In this document: piece after piece, positions 28,236-37,223 of the stretch | How the letters are laid out: each line of letters begins with the position of its first letter | How positions within the stretch are numbered: the first letter of the stretch is position 1 | Made by a program: the position numbers and the translations under genes | Notes under the pieces: generated by a model | What the model was told of the DNA's origin: nothing | The model's database searches: none | The model's input: only the letters and a program-made list of their open reading frames with translations | Assembly: GCF_017877055.1 (NCBI RefSeq) | Contig: NZ_JAGIPG010000001.1 | Coordinates: 1,674,001-1,738,000, forward strand | Source of the DNA: Neorhizobium galegae | GTDB lineage: Bacteria > Pseudomonadota > Alphaproteobacteria > Rhizobiales > Rhizobiaceae | Direction: 5' to 3' | DNA: 64,000 bases

Positions 28236-29915
28236 ATGCCCTTCATTATTGCAATCATTACCCTTGCCGGACACATAGCCCTCCTTTTATGGGGAACTCG
28301 GATGGTGCAGACGGGCATCCAGCGTGCTTTCGGCCCCAATCTCCGATCTTTTCTCGGTCGGGCGCTGAACAACCGGATAAAAGCCTTTCTGTCCGGACTG
28401 GGCGTCACCGCAATTCTTCAGAGCAGTACGGCGACCGGGCTGATGGCCTCGGGGTTCGCGGCCGACGGGCTGGTCGATCTAGTCCCGGCGCTTGCCGTCA
28501 TGCTGGGCGCCAATGTCGGCAGTACGCTCATCGTGCAGGTTCTGTCGTTTGACGTGGCAGCCGCGTCTCCGGCTCTCGTGTTGCTCGGCGTCCTGATGTT
28601 CCGCCGCACCCAAAACCCACAGGTCCATGACCTCGGTCGTGTTTTTATCGGCCTCGGCTTCATGTTGCTCGCCCTGCATCAACTGCTCGGTGTGCTGACG
28701 GAATATGCCGATACACCCGCCTTTGCCGCAGTTCTTTCAGCCATATCGAGCACGCCGCTCCTCAGCCTTCTGCTTGCCGCCGCACTGACCTGGGCCGCCC
28801 ATTCGAGCGTCGCGGTGGTGCTGCTCGTCATGTCGCTTGCGAGCCAGGGGCTGATCGATCCCTATCAGGCTTTCGCACTGACCCTCGGCGCCAACCTCGG
28901 GACGGCGATCAATCCTGTCGTCGAGGGGCAGTCCGCAAATGATCTTTCGGCCAGACGGCTTCCGATCGGTAATCTGATTACCAGAATTCTGGGCGTTTTG
29001 GCAGCGTTTGCGCTCCTTTCCCCGATTACGGCGCTGATGATCCAGATCGAGGGCGATGGTGCCCGGTTGGTCGCGAATTTCCACACGGCATTCAATCTCC
29101 TAGTCGCGGTCGTCTTCATGCCGTTCCTCTCGCCGTTCGCAAACGCTCTCGTGAGGCTGCTGCCCCGGCGGATCGACGAGAGCGATCCCGGCCATCCGCG
29201 ATATCTCGATCCGTCAGCGAAGGAAACGCCGGTCGTCGCGCTGCAGGGCGCGGCGCGGGAAGTCCTGCGGCTGGTCGATGTGCTGGAGGAAATGCTGGCG
29301 GGAACGAAGGCTGCCTTGACGAGCACCGATCGCCGCGCCCTGGCGGAACTGCGGCGGAAGGACAACGTCCTCGACCGCCTGAATACGGCAGTCAAACGGT
29401 ACCTTACATCCATCGACCCGGAGGAACTCAGCGATATCGACCGGAGACGCCTCGACGAGATTCTGCTGTTCTCGACCGGCCTGGAACATGCGGGCGACGT
29501 CGTCGATCAAAACGTACTTCCTCACCTTGTCAAAAGACTGCGCCGCGGCATGACCTTTTCGAAGGAAGGGCAGCATGAGCTCAGCGGCCTGCTGGACCGT
29601 CTCTCCAACAACCTGCGCACCGCCGCTGCGCTTTTCATGTCGCAGGACGAGCGTGTCGCACGCATGCTCGCCGACGAAAAAATCGTCTTCCGGCGGGCGG
29701 AACGTGACGGAACCAACGCTCATTTCCAGCGGCTGCGCGAGGGCGATTTCGATACGGCGGAAACCAGTTCTCTCCACCTGGACCTGCTGCGGGATTTCAA
29801 GCAGATCAATTCGCACCTCGTCGCAGCGACCGCCTATCCGGTTCTGGAACGGCAAGGTGAGCTGCTGCAAAGCAGGACCATCCATCAAAGCGTCGGCGAG
29901 CAGGTTCAGAGCTAG
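28236..29915 (+). CDS. Na+/phosphate cotransporter family protein with PhoU-like C-terminus
   Basis: A 559-residue protein. Residues 1-300 hold about nine membrane helices and two inverted repeats with the NptA/PhoU-associated QSS motifs (ILQSSTATGLMASGF and AHSSVAVVLLVMSLA), which bind sodium and phosphate. Residues about 340-545 form a PhoU-like helical bundle. This architecture is typical of bacterial Na/Pi transporters. It may take up phosphate or, in related bacteria, release it. The stop overlaps the opposing Nudix gene by four bases. A second phosphate system lies 600 bases downstream. Confidence 0.88.
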   Translation: MPFIIAIITLAGHIALLLWGTRMVQTGIQRAFGPNLRSFLGRALNNRIKAFLSGLGVTAILQSSTATGLMASGFAADGLVDLVPALAVMLGANVGSTLIVQVLSFDVAAASPALVLLGVLMFRRTQNPQVHDLGRVFIGLGFMLLALHQLLGVLTEYADTPAFAAVLSAISSTPLLSLLLAAALTWAAHSSVAVVLLVMSLASQGLIDPYQAFALTLGANLGTAINPVVEGQSANDLSARRLPIGNLITRILGVLAAFALLSPITALMIQIEGDGARLVANFHTAFNLLVAVVFMPFLSPFANALVRLLPRRIDESDPGHPRYLDPSAKETPVVALQGAAREVLRLVDVLEEMLAGTKAALTSTDRRALAELRRKDNVLDRLNTAVKRYLTSIDPEELSDIDRRRLDEILLFSTGLEHAGDVVDQNVLPHLVKRLRRGMTFSKEGQHELSGLLDRLSNNLRTAAALFMSQDERVARMLADEKIVFRRAERDGTNAHFQRLREGDFDTAETSSLHLDLLRDFKQINSHLVAATAYPVLERQGELLQSRTIHQSVGEQVQS

Positions 29916-30439
29916 CCGCGACTGCGCTTCTTGCGGCGCTGCGGCTCAAATTCGACGAGCAGCGACTTGAGCTCGATTTCGCGAACCCGTCGTGCCGCCT
30001 CATCGGTGCTGACCCATTCGAGCATACGCTGGCCCTGTTCCTTGAAGCCACGCGTGACCTCCGTGACTTCGATCTGGAACACGTCGACGATACAGGGGAC
30101 CACATCGCCGTTGTCGAGTTCTTTCAGGTAGGTGTATCGGCCGACCGGCTTCTTCTTCACCGTCCCGCTGACGCCGGCTTCTTCCCAGGCTTCGGTCGCC
30201 GCCGCCTCGAATGGCTTTTTTCCCTTCATCGGCCAGCCTTTCGGGATGACCCACCGCCCGGCCTCGCGCGAGGTGATTACCAGGATTTCAACGCCGTTCC
30301 CCTGATATCGAAAGCACAAGGCGCCATATTGCTGGCGAAACGCACCGGCGAACAGGCTGCCGGGAACTGCCGCGAGTTGCTTGAGCAGCGTCTGGGATCT
30401 GTCCGGTCGCGGCTTGTCGCGTTTTTTTGTCGATTTCAT
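29912..30439 (-). CDS. Nudix hydrolase
   Basis: A 175-residue protein with a Nudix box: GWPMKGKKPFEAAATEAWEEAG. It matches G-x5-E-x7-[RE]-E-x2-E-E-x-G at most positions, but the canonical arginine is replaced in the ATEAWEE segment. Nudix enzymes cleave nucleoside diphosphates linked to other groups. The substrate is unknown. Some Nudix proteins act on inositol pyrophosphates, and the location between two phosphate transporters makes a polyphosphate or pyrophosphate substrate attractive, but this is inference. The start at 30439 (MKSTKKRDK) is used. Confidence 0.82.
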   Translation of the reverse strand: MKSTKKRDKPRPDRSQTLLKQLAAVPGSLFAGAFRQQYGALCFRYQGNGVEILVITSREAGRWVIPKGWPMKGKKPFEAAATEAWEEAGVSGTVKKKPVGRYTYLKELDNGDVVPCIVDVFQIEVTEVTRGFKEQGQRMLEWVSTDEAARRVREIELKSLLVEFEPQRRKKRSRG

Positions 30440-30488
30440 GTGGATCAAACTGTCGATTTTGCGTGTTGCTTCAATTGCCCGAGCACGT

Positions 30489-30508
30489 TTATGACACATT
30501 TATGACAG
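30489..30508 (-). promoter_or_regulatory. Pho box (PhoB binding site)
   Basis: Read on the minus strand the site is CTGTCATAAATGTGTCATAA: two 7-base repeats CTGTCAT and GTGTCAT separated by four AT bases, the 11-bp periodic pattern of PhoB sites. It lies between the divergent Nudix and DUF47-pit genes, 26-45 bases upstream of the DUF47 start. In Sinorhizobium meliloti PhoB represses the equivalent orfA-pit operon, so a site here could control either gene. Confidence 0.7.
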
Positions 30509-30533
30509 TCAGCCGCATGGAAGGTCACATGGT

Positions 30534-31178
30534 ATGATGAGTATTTTTCGGAAGCTGATGCCGCGTGAAGACAGATTCTTTGAAATGTTTTACCAGCACT
30601 CAAAAACTGTCGTTGCAGCAGCCCACGCGCTTGATCAGCTCCTCAAAGGCAATGAGGTCGAGAAAAATTGCGAGCTGATCGTCACATTGGAGAATGAGGC
30701 CGACGATATCACCCGGGACGTCCTACTTGCCGTCCGGCGGAGCTTTATCACGCCCTTCGATCGCGGTGACATCAAGGACCTCATCCAGTCGATGGATGAC
30801 GCGATCGACATGATGCACAAAACGGTCAAGACGATCAGGCTGTTCGAGCAATCCGGATTCGATCCGCTCATGCAGCAGATGGGTGGCGAAATCGTCAAGG
30901 CGGCGAATCTCATTTCGGAAGCAATCCCCCTTCTCAACAAGGTTGGCTCCAATGCTCAACGCCTTGCGGCAATCGCTGAGGAGGTTACCCGCGTAGAAGG
31001 CCGGTCGGACGACCTTCATGACCAGGGCCTGAAACACCTGTACCGGCGTCACGGGGCGAGCGGCGATGCGATGGCCTACATGATCGGCAGCGAGATCTAT
31101 GGCGAGTTGGAGAAGGTTGTCGACCGTTTCGAGGACGTCGCCAACGAGATCAGCGGCATCGTTATCGAGAACGTTTGA
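30534..31178 (+). CDS. DUF47 / PhoU-like accessory protein of the PiT system
   Basis: A 214-residue alpha-helical cytoplasmic protein of the DUF47/PhoU-like family: PREDRFFEMFYQHSKTVVAA at the start, acidic helices with VTLENEADDITRDVLLAV and DLIQSMDDAIDMMHKTVKTI, and EVTRVEGRSDDLHDQGLKHL later. These carry metal-binding E/D patterns. DUF47 proteins are encoded next to PiT transporters and probably regulate them. The stop overlaps the pit ATG by one base. Start ATG at 30534 has a second in-frame ATG directly after. The Pho box lies just upstream. Confidence 0.92.
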   Translation: MMSIFRKLMPREDRFFEMFYQHSKTVVAAAHALDQLLKGNEVEKNCELIVTLENEADDITRDVLLAVRRSFITPFDRGDIKDLIQSMDDAIDMMHKTVKTIRLFEQSGFDPLMQQMGGEIVKAANLISEAIPLLNKVGSNAQRLAAIAEEVTRVEGRSDDLHDQGLKHLYRRHGASGDAMAYMIGSEIYGELEKVVDRFEDVANEISGIVIENV

Positions 31179-32182
31179 TGGATATCTCTCTCGCCCTGCC
31201 ACTTCTCTTCGCCCTGATCGCACTCGCCCTGTTCTTCGATTTTCTCAACGGCCTTCATGACGCGGCCAATTCCATCGCGACGATCGTATCGACCCGCGTC
31301 CTGCGGCCGCAATATGCCGTCGCCTGGGCTGCGTTCTTCAATTTCATCGCCTTCCTTTTCTTCGGCCTGCACGTGGCGGAAACGCTGGGCACAGGCATCA
31401 TCGATCCTGGGATCGTTTCACCCCAGGTGATCTTTGCCGCCCTCATGGGGGCAATCATCTGGAATATCATCACCTGGATTTTCGGAATACCATCCAGTTC
31501 CTCGCATGCGCTCGTCGGCGGGCTGGTGGGCGCCGGTCTTGCAAAGGTCGGCTCAAGCTCGATTGTCTGGAGTGGTCTCGGGAAGACCATCGGAGCAATC
31601 TTCCTGTCGCCGGCCATCGGCTTCCTGCTGGCGCTGCTGCTCGTGCTCCTCGTGTCCTGGCTCTTCGTCCGACAAACGCCGTTCGCGGTCGACCGGACGT
31701 TTCGTGTGATGCAGTTCATCTCCGCCTCGCTCTATTCCCTCGGCCATGGCGGCAATGACGCCCAGAAAACGATGGGTATCATCGCCGTACTTCTGTTCAG
31801 CCAGGGATATCTCGGCTCCACTTTCTACGTTCCCTTCTGGGTGGTGATCTCCTGCCAGTCCGCAATGGCTCTCGGCACGCTCTTCGGGGGATGGCGGATC
31901 GTCCATACGATGGGCTCCAAGATCACGAGGCTCAACCCGATGCAGGGTTTCTGCGCCGAGACGGGCGGCGCGTTGACACTGTTCGGCGCGACCTGGCTCG
32001 GCATTCCTGTCTCCACAACACACACGATCACCGGAGCGATCGTCGGCGTGGGCGCCGCCCGCCGGGTTTCGGCGGTACGTTGGGGGCTCGCCGGCAACAT
32101 CGTGATCGCCTGGATCGTGACGATGCCGACAGCTGCAGCGATATCGGCGGCGTTCTACGGCCTCGCGGATCTGCTGCAGTAA
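31178..32182 (+). CDS. pit: Low-affinity inorganic phosphate transporter PiT
   Basis: A 334-residue membrane protein of the PiT family that imports phosphate with protons or metal-phosphate. The signature DFLNGLHDAANSIATIVSTR at the N-terminal half and GHGGNDAQKTMGII in the second half are the duplicated PD001131-type motifs. About ten membrane helices are visible. It is coupled to the DUF47 gene by a one-base stop/start overlap, the pair known as orfA-pit in Sinorhizobium. It precedes the convergent histidine kinase gene. Confidence 0.93.
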   Translation: MDISLALPLLFALIALALFFDFLNGLHDAANSIATIVSTRVLRPQYAVAWAAFFNFIAFLFFGLHVAETLGTGIIDPGIVSPQVIFAALMGAIIWNIITWIFGIPSSSSHALVGGLVGAGLAKVGSSSIVWSGLGKTIGAIFLSPAIGFLLALLLVLLVSWLFVRQTPFAVDRTFRVMQFISASLYSLGHGGNDAQKTMGIIAVLLFSQGYLGSTFYVPFWVVISCQSAMALGTLFGGWRIVHTMGSKITRLNPMQGFCAETGGALTLFGATWLGIPVSTTHTITGAIVGVGAARRVSAVRWGLAGNIVIAWIVTMPTAAAISAAFYGLADLLQ

Positions 32183-32198
32183 TTGCAGTTGGCCCACG

Positions 32199-35100
32199 TT
32201 ATTCCCTGGCATCCGGGATGGTTGCCCGAAGAGCCTCCGAAAGCTGCCGCAGACTGTAGGGTTTTGGCAAAATCTCTACGCCTTCCGCGGTGGCGGCGCT
32301 CTTGAGGGCGTCCGCATAACCGGATGTGAGCAGGATCGGCAGTTTTGGATGTCTTTGCTTGACCTCCTTGGCGAGATCCACCCCATTGATGCCGCCAGGC
32401 ATCATGATGTCGGAAAACATCAAGTCCGGCTCGGCATCGGACGCGAGTGCGGTCAGCGCAGCGGCGGCCCCGTCGACGCGGGTGACCGAATATCCGAGCT
32501 GGTCGAGCATGTCGTTGACCAGCATGGCAACGCTGTCGTCGTCTTCCACGACCAGGATCTTTCCGGCTACGCTTCTGTCCGCCTCCCCGTGGGCACGGGA
32601 CGAATGGTCGCCACTCACCTCCACAGACGCCTCGATCGACCGGGGAAGCCAGAGGTCGACGACCGTTCCGATCCCCGGCTCGCTGTTGATCTCGACCGAT
32701 CCGCTGGAGGCCTCGACAAAACCATAAACCTGCGCGAGCCCCAATCCTGATCCTTTGCCGACTTCCTTGGTGGTGAAGAACGGCTCGAACACCCGCTTGA
32801 GAACCTCGGGCTGCATGCCGACGCCGCCATCGGCGACGGTGATCTTCACGACGTCACCTTTTTTGCCCAACGCATCGACGACAGAATTGGAAGCACTGAT
32901 GACAATCGTACCTCCCGTCGGCATCGCGTCGCGCGCGTTGACGCAAAGGTTCAAAAGCACGAGCTCGAGTTCTGCCGGATCGGCCTGTACCGGCCACACT
33001 CCCGTATCGACATCGACGTCGATGGTAATATCTCCGCCAAGCGTCCGGTCGAGAAGTTCGCGCATCTGGGAAATCTGGTGGCGGAGATCGACAGGCTGCG
33101 GCTTCAATGGCTGCCGTCGGGCAAAGGTCAGCAATTGCCTTGTGAGCGACGCTCCGCGATTGACTGCCTGCAACATGCCGCTTTTGATACGCTCCCGCCG
33201 CACCGGATCGTCGCGTTTGTCGAGGACATCCAATCCACCGGAGATGACCATCAGGAGGTTGTTGAAATCGTGCGCGACACCGCCGGTGAGTTGACCGATC
33301 ACCTCCATCTTTTGAGCCTGGCGCAGCGTTTCCTGCGTCTTCCTCAGCTCGTCGTCGCGCGTCTTGTGGTCGGTGACGTCGCGAGCGCTGGAATAGAGCT
33401 TGTCATCGACGACGACAGCCACCCAGGAGAGCCAGCGATAGTCGCCTTCCCGGGTCAGACATCGGTTTTCGAAGTGAAGCACCGGCACGCCGCGTCGCGC
33501 CGCCTGCAGCGTAGTTTCGCTCGCGACAATGTCGTCCGGATGAAGAAGCGCCCGCAAAGGCGTGCCCAGAAGTTCCTCCTCGTCCATGCCGAGGGTTTTC
33601 TTCCAGGCGGGATTGGTCTTTTCGAATACGCCTGTCTCGAAGTCGATCACCGAGAGCAGGTCCTGGCTATATTGCCAGGTCCGCCCCCGCTCGCGCGAAT
33701 GTTCGAGAACGCGGCGCTCCAGATCCGCATTCAGCTCATGAAGGCGCGTGGCGGTTTCTCTCAAAAGCATTTCGCGTCGATCCCGCGATAGCCTGATCAA
33801 CGCCGCAATGCGCGCCACCAGTTCCCGGGCCGAAAAAGGCTTCACCAGGTAGTCGTCTGCGCCGGCAGCAATACCCTCAAGCCTGGCCTCTTCGCCGGCA
33901 CGGGCGGACAGCAGGATGAAGGGCGTGTCCTTGAGGTCGCCATCCGCCCGTATCCTCGACAGCAGACCAAAGCCGTCGAGCCCAGGCATCATGACGTCGG
34001 AAAGGATGAGGTCCGGCCGCCTGAGGCGCGCCGCGTCAAGGGCCGCCTCGCCATCACTCGCTGTCTCGACCGTAAAGCCGGATACCGACAGCAGCCGCTG
34101 CACATAGGCACGCATATCTGCATTGTCGTCCGCCAAGAGGATATGCCCGGTCGGAGCGAACGTTTCGGCCGCCTCGGCGCCCGCGGTTGGCGATATCGAC
34201 ACGGCGCCCGCGGCAGCGCCCGCCGAGAGCCACGACATGGCTTCATCGACGAAGGCCTGGGTTCTGCCGGCATTGCTCTCGACCGGCTGGGAAGTCCGCA
34301 TCTGTTCCGAAGGGATATGCGCCTTTCCGAAAGGCATCGAGATCGAGAAAGACGTGCCTTCGCCAAGCCGGCTTTCGGCACGGATTTCTCCGCCCTGGAG
34401 ATGCACCAGTTCCTGCACCAGGGCGAGGCCAATGCCGGAGCCCTCGAATGACCTTCCTTTTGCCCCCTCGATGCGATGAAAGCGCTCGAACAGGCGCGGC
34501 AATTCTTCGGCCGCTATTCCCGTGCCGGTGTCGCGGATCGTGACTTCGGCACGTTCCATGTCGTCCGACGCTCGAACGCTGATGCGTATCTCGCCCTCGA
34601 AGGTGAATTTGAATGCGTTGGAAAGCAGGTTCAGGACGATTTTTTCCCAGAGATCCCGGTCGAGATAGACCGGCTGGGGCAAGGCGGCGATGTCGATGAC
34701 GAGGGCCAACCCGGCCTGCTCGGTCGCGGATCGGAAATTCGACGCCAGCTCTGCGGTCAGGCTGCCGATGTCGACCGGTTCGAAGGAGGCTGACACGCGC
34801 TGTGCCTCGATCCTCGAAAAATCCAGGAGCGTATTGACCAGTTTCAACAGGCGATGGCCATTGCGCTGGGCGACTAGAATCCGCTCCCTGTCGTCGGATG
34901 ACAGCCCCTCAGGCTGTTGAAGCACGTCCGCGAGCGGCCCGAGCATCAGCGTCAACGGGGTGCGGAACTCATGGCTGACGTTCGAAAAGAACATGGTCTT
35001 GCTGCGGTCGATTTCCGCCAGCGCTTCGGCCCGCCGCCGCTCGTCCGCTCGTGCACGCACGGCGCTGACGGCGGCGGTGATCGCGGTCGCAAGCAGCTCG

Positions 35101-36032
35101 TAGAAGCCCATGTAGGTGTCGTCGAAAGGCAGGCGCGGCGATGCGCCGGCCACCACGAAGACCGAAGGCAGGTCCAGGCCGGGGACGGTGATGGGAAGAA
35201 GGAGCACGCGCTCCGGGGGCTCCTCATAGGGCCCGGCGCCTTCGAAGAGATGGGAAAGCTCCGTGATCCCCAGAGTACTATCAGTCGTCAGCGCTTTCGC
35301 CATCAGCCAGGGCGTATTGGAATGCGCGTCGATGGCGGTGATGGACGCTAAGCGCCCAGCCGGCAGACCGTGATGGCCCCCCAGCACATAGGTACTTCCA
35401 TCTGCAGACAACTTGTAGAGAAGAAGAACCGGCAGATCGAATTCGAACTGGGCGAGCACGTCGACTATGCGCCGCAACAGGTCGTCCATGTCTTCCGCCA
35501 AAGCCACGCTGGCGTTCAGATCCCGGAGCGCCCGGGTTCGGCGTTCCGACAGCATCGTCGCCGTCGTCTCCGTCACAGGATGAAACAGGCCGCCAATCCC
35601 GCCCGTCTCGTCCCGGATCGGTGAAAGCGAGAAGGTGAAAAACGTTTCCTCCCAATAGCCGTTGCGGGTCAGGAACATCCGCTGGTTCTCGAGGAACGAC
35701 GTATTGCCTTGACGCGCCTGGCGAAACGGCTCGCCGATCGCCGGCCAGGCACTTGCCCAAGTGACGCTATAGTCCTCCCCCAGAGCCCTGGGGTGAGCGT
35801 CGCCGCACGCCGTGCGATAGCCGTCGTTGTAGATCTGGGTGTTTTCCTCGCCCCAGATCACGTTGATCGGGAAGTTAGAGGCAAGGCAGAGGCTGACGGT
35901 TGTCCTGAGGCTTTGGGGCCATTGATCGATAGGCCCGAGCGGCGTTTTGCTCCAGTCCTTTGTTCGAACGAGCTCGGCCATTTCGCCGCCGCCCGCCAGG
36001 AAGTCGCCGGTGAGTATCTGTTGTGTCGACAA
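32199..36032 (-). CDS. Hybrid sensor kinase with two kinase modules and two receiver domains
   Basis: A 1277-residue soluble protein. Order: PAS-like domain (about 45-155), GAF-like domain (about 175-325), HisKA with His354 in VSHEFRTPL and an HATPase domain to about 568 (N-box NLLSNAFKF, DTGTGI, GSGIGLAL), receiver domain 1 (628-745, phospho-Asp679 in LSDVMMPG, Lys731), a PAS domain (about 790-890), a second HisKA-like segment with His921 in GGVAHDFNN and HATPase to about 1130 (GSGLGLA), and receiver domain 2 (1158-1272, Asp1208, Lys1257). No membrane helix, so it senses a cytoplasmic signal. No output domain is present, so phosphotransfer goes elsewhere. Confidence 0.9.
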   Translation of the reverse strand: MSTQQILTGDFLAGGGEMAELVRTKDWSKTPLGPIDQWPQSLRTTVSLCLASNFPINVIWGEENTQIYNDGYRTACGDAHPRALGEDYSVTWASAWPAIGEPFRQARQGNTSFLENQRMFLTRNGYWEETFFTFSLSPIRDETGGIGGLFHPVTETTATMLSERRTRALRDLNASVALAEDMDDLLRRIVDVLAQFEFDLPVLLLYKLSADGSTYVLGGHHGLPAGRLASITAIDAHSNTPWLMAKALTTDSTLGITELSHLFEGAGPYEEPPERVLLLPITVPGLDLPSVFVVAGASPRLPFDDTYMGFYELLATAITAAVSAVRARADERRRAEALAEIDRSKTMFFSNVSHEFRTPLTLMLGPLADVLQQPEGLSSDDRERILVAQRNGHRLLKLVNTLLDFSRIEAQRVSASFEPVDIGSLTAELASNFRSATEQAGLALVIDIAALPQPVYLDRDLWEKIVLNLLSNAFKFTFEGEIRISVRASDDMERAEVTIRDTGTGIAAEELPRLFERFHRIEGAKGRSFEGSGIGLALVQELVHLQGGEIRAESRLGEGTSFSISMPFGKAHIPSEQMRTSQPVESNAGRTQAFVDEAMSWLSAGAAAGAVSISPTAGAEAAETFAPTGHILLADDNADMRAYVQRLLSVSGFTVETASDGEAALDAARLRRPDLILSDVMMPGLDGFGLLSRIRADGDLKDTPFILLSARAGEEARLEGIAAGADDYLVKPFSARELVARIAALIRLSRDRREMLLRETATRLHELNADLERRVLEHSRERGRTWQYSQDLLSVIDFETGVFEKTNPAWKKTLGMDEEELLGTPLRALLHPDDIVASETTLQAARRGVPVLHFENRCLTREGDYRWLSWVAVVVDDKLYSSARDVTDHKTRDDELRKTQETLRQAQKMEVIGQLTGGVAHDFNNLLMVISGGLDVLDKRDDPVRRERIKSGMLQAVNRGASLTRQLLTFARRQPLKPQPVDLRHQISQMRELLDRTLGGDITIDVDVDTGVWPVQADPAELELVLLNLCVNARDAMPTGGTIVISASNSVVDALGKKGDVVKITVADGGVGMQPEVLKRVFEPFFTTKEVGKGSGLGLAQVYGFVEASSGSVEINSEPGIGTVVDLWLPRSIEASVEVSGDHSSRAHGEADRSVAGKILVVEDDDSVAMLVNDMLDQLGYSVTRVDGAAAALTALASDAEPDLMFSDIMMPGGINGVDLAKEVKQRHPKLPILLTSGYADALKSAATAEGVEILPKPYSLRQLSEALRATIPDARE

Positions 36033-36512
36033 CCAATAGCCCCCATTCTCGCATCGGCTTGGGAACCTAACACTCGATACAATGAGCCCCGCAGCTCAGC
36101 CGTTGCAATATCCCATTGTTGTTCGTGGGGTCGCCTCAATGCCATGGATCCATGGCATCATTCCTGACGAGAGAGGTCGTCGCAGAAGCAAAAGGGCCTA
36201 CCCGGTGCACTCAACGAATCACTAAAATAGCCTAGCATGAACCATCAAGGGTTGAAATTGAGCTCGACGATAGCTCTCCATTGCGTGCCGGGATGACGGC
36301 GAAATCAAAACGGTTCCAGGCAGCTCCCTGATCGGGACACCGGTTCTGAAGGCGCGCGCTTGGCTGCGAAGATATGCGGTGGAAGCTTACAGATTGCCCC
36401 TACCGCGACTTTTCCGGTGGTTCCGAAAAAGTACTAGGATTAGCCGACGAATTGGGAGACAAAGGGCACCGTCTTTATCGCCCCGTTCCGACAGTTTTCC
36501 AGGATACTCCCC
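36033..36512. other. Intergenic region, no gene seen
   Basis: 480 bases between the divergent hybrid kinase and FAH-family genes. The only structure I note is the 20-bp perfect palindrome at 36139-36158. No convincing small ORF, tRNA or riboswitch is seen. Confidence 0.5.
36139..36158. promoter_or_regulatory. Perfect 20-bp palindrome
   Basis: ATGCCATGGATCCATGGCAT reads the same on both strands. It is about 107 bases upstream of the hybrid kinase start. It could be an operator for a dimeric regulator, or a chance palindrome. Confidence 0.4.
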
Positions 36513-37199
36513 ATGCTTGCGACCGTGATCCCCGCTCCCGAAACCGTCCTTCTCGACGTCGAGGGCGTCGCGGAACAGTTCCCGGTGCGCCGGGTCTATT
36601 GCGTCGGCCGCAACTATGCCGACCACGCGATCGAAATGGGCGGCGATCCGTCGCGCGAGCCGCCGTTCTTTTTCCAGAAGAATGCCGACAACGTCTATAA
36701 CGGCGAAACCTTTCCCTACCCGCCGCTTTCCTCCAGCGTCCATCACGAAGTGGAACTGGTCGTGGCTCTATCCGGCGGAGGCGCCGATATTTCGGTCGAA
36801 GACGCGTTATCCAAGGTCTATGGCTACGCCGTCGGCATCGACTTCACCCGCCGCGACCTGCAGGACGTGGCCAAGAAGATGAGCCGCCCCTGGGAGGCCG
36901 CCAAGGCCTTCGAGAAATCGGCTCCCGTCTCAGCCCTCGTCCCGGCCGCGAAAATCGGCCATCCCTCGGCAGGCGGCGTCTGGCTCGACGTCAACGGCGC
37001 CCGCAAGCAGTCCGGCGATCTCAATCAGCTGATCTGGAAACTGCCGGAGATCATCGCCGAACTGTCGAAACTGTTCGTGCTCGCCCCCGGCGACGTGATC
37101 ATGACGGGCACCCCCGCCGGCGTCGGCACGGTGGTGCGCGGCGACAAGGTCAACTGCGGCATCGAGGGCGTCGGAAAGCTGTCGCTCACGGTCGCCTGA
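36513..37199 (+). CDS. Fumarylacetoacetate hydrolase (FAH) family protein
   Basis: A 228-residue FAH-fold protein. The core RVYCVGRNYADHAIEMG at about 28 and the metal ligand region VHHEVELVVALS, then DFTRRDLQD, are conserved, and the C-terminus has GDVIMTGTPAGVGTV. FAH members open rings or hydrolyse beta-diketones and also include oxaloacetate decarboxylases and acylpyruvases such as human FAHD1. Length and sequence fit the short FAHD1/YcgM type, so an acylpyruvase or oxaloacetate decarboxylase role is likely but not proven. It is 24 bases upstream of the gamma carbonic anhydrase gene. Confidence 0.88.
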   Translation: MLATVIPAPETVLLDVEGVAEQFPVRRVYCVGRNYADHAIEMGGDPSREPPFFFQKNADNVYNGETFPYPPLSSSVHHEVELVVALSGGGADISVEDALSKVYGYAVGIDFTRRDLQDVAKKMSRPWEAAKAFEKSAPVSALVPAAKIGHPSAGGVWLDVNGARKQSGDLNQLIWKLPEIIAELSKLFVLAPGDVIMTGTPAGVGTVVRGDKVNCGIEGVGKLSLTVA

Positions 37200-37223
37200 C
37201 GAGACCGCGACAGGGAGGAAACC

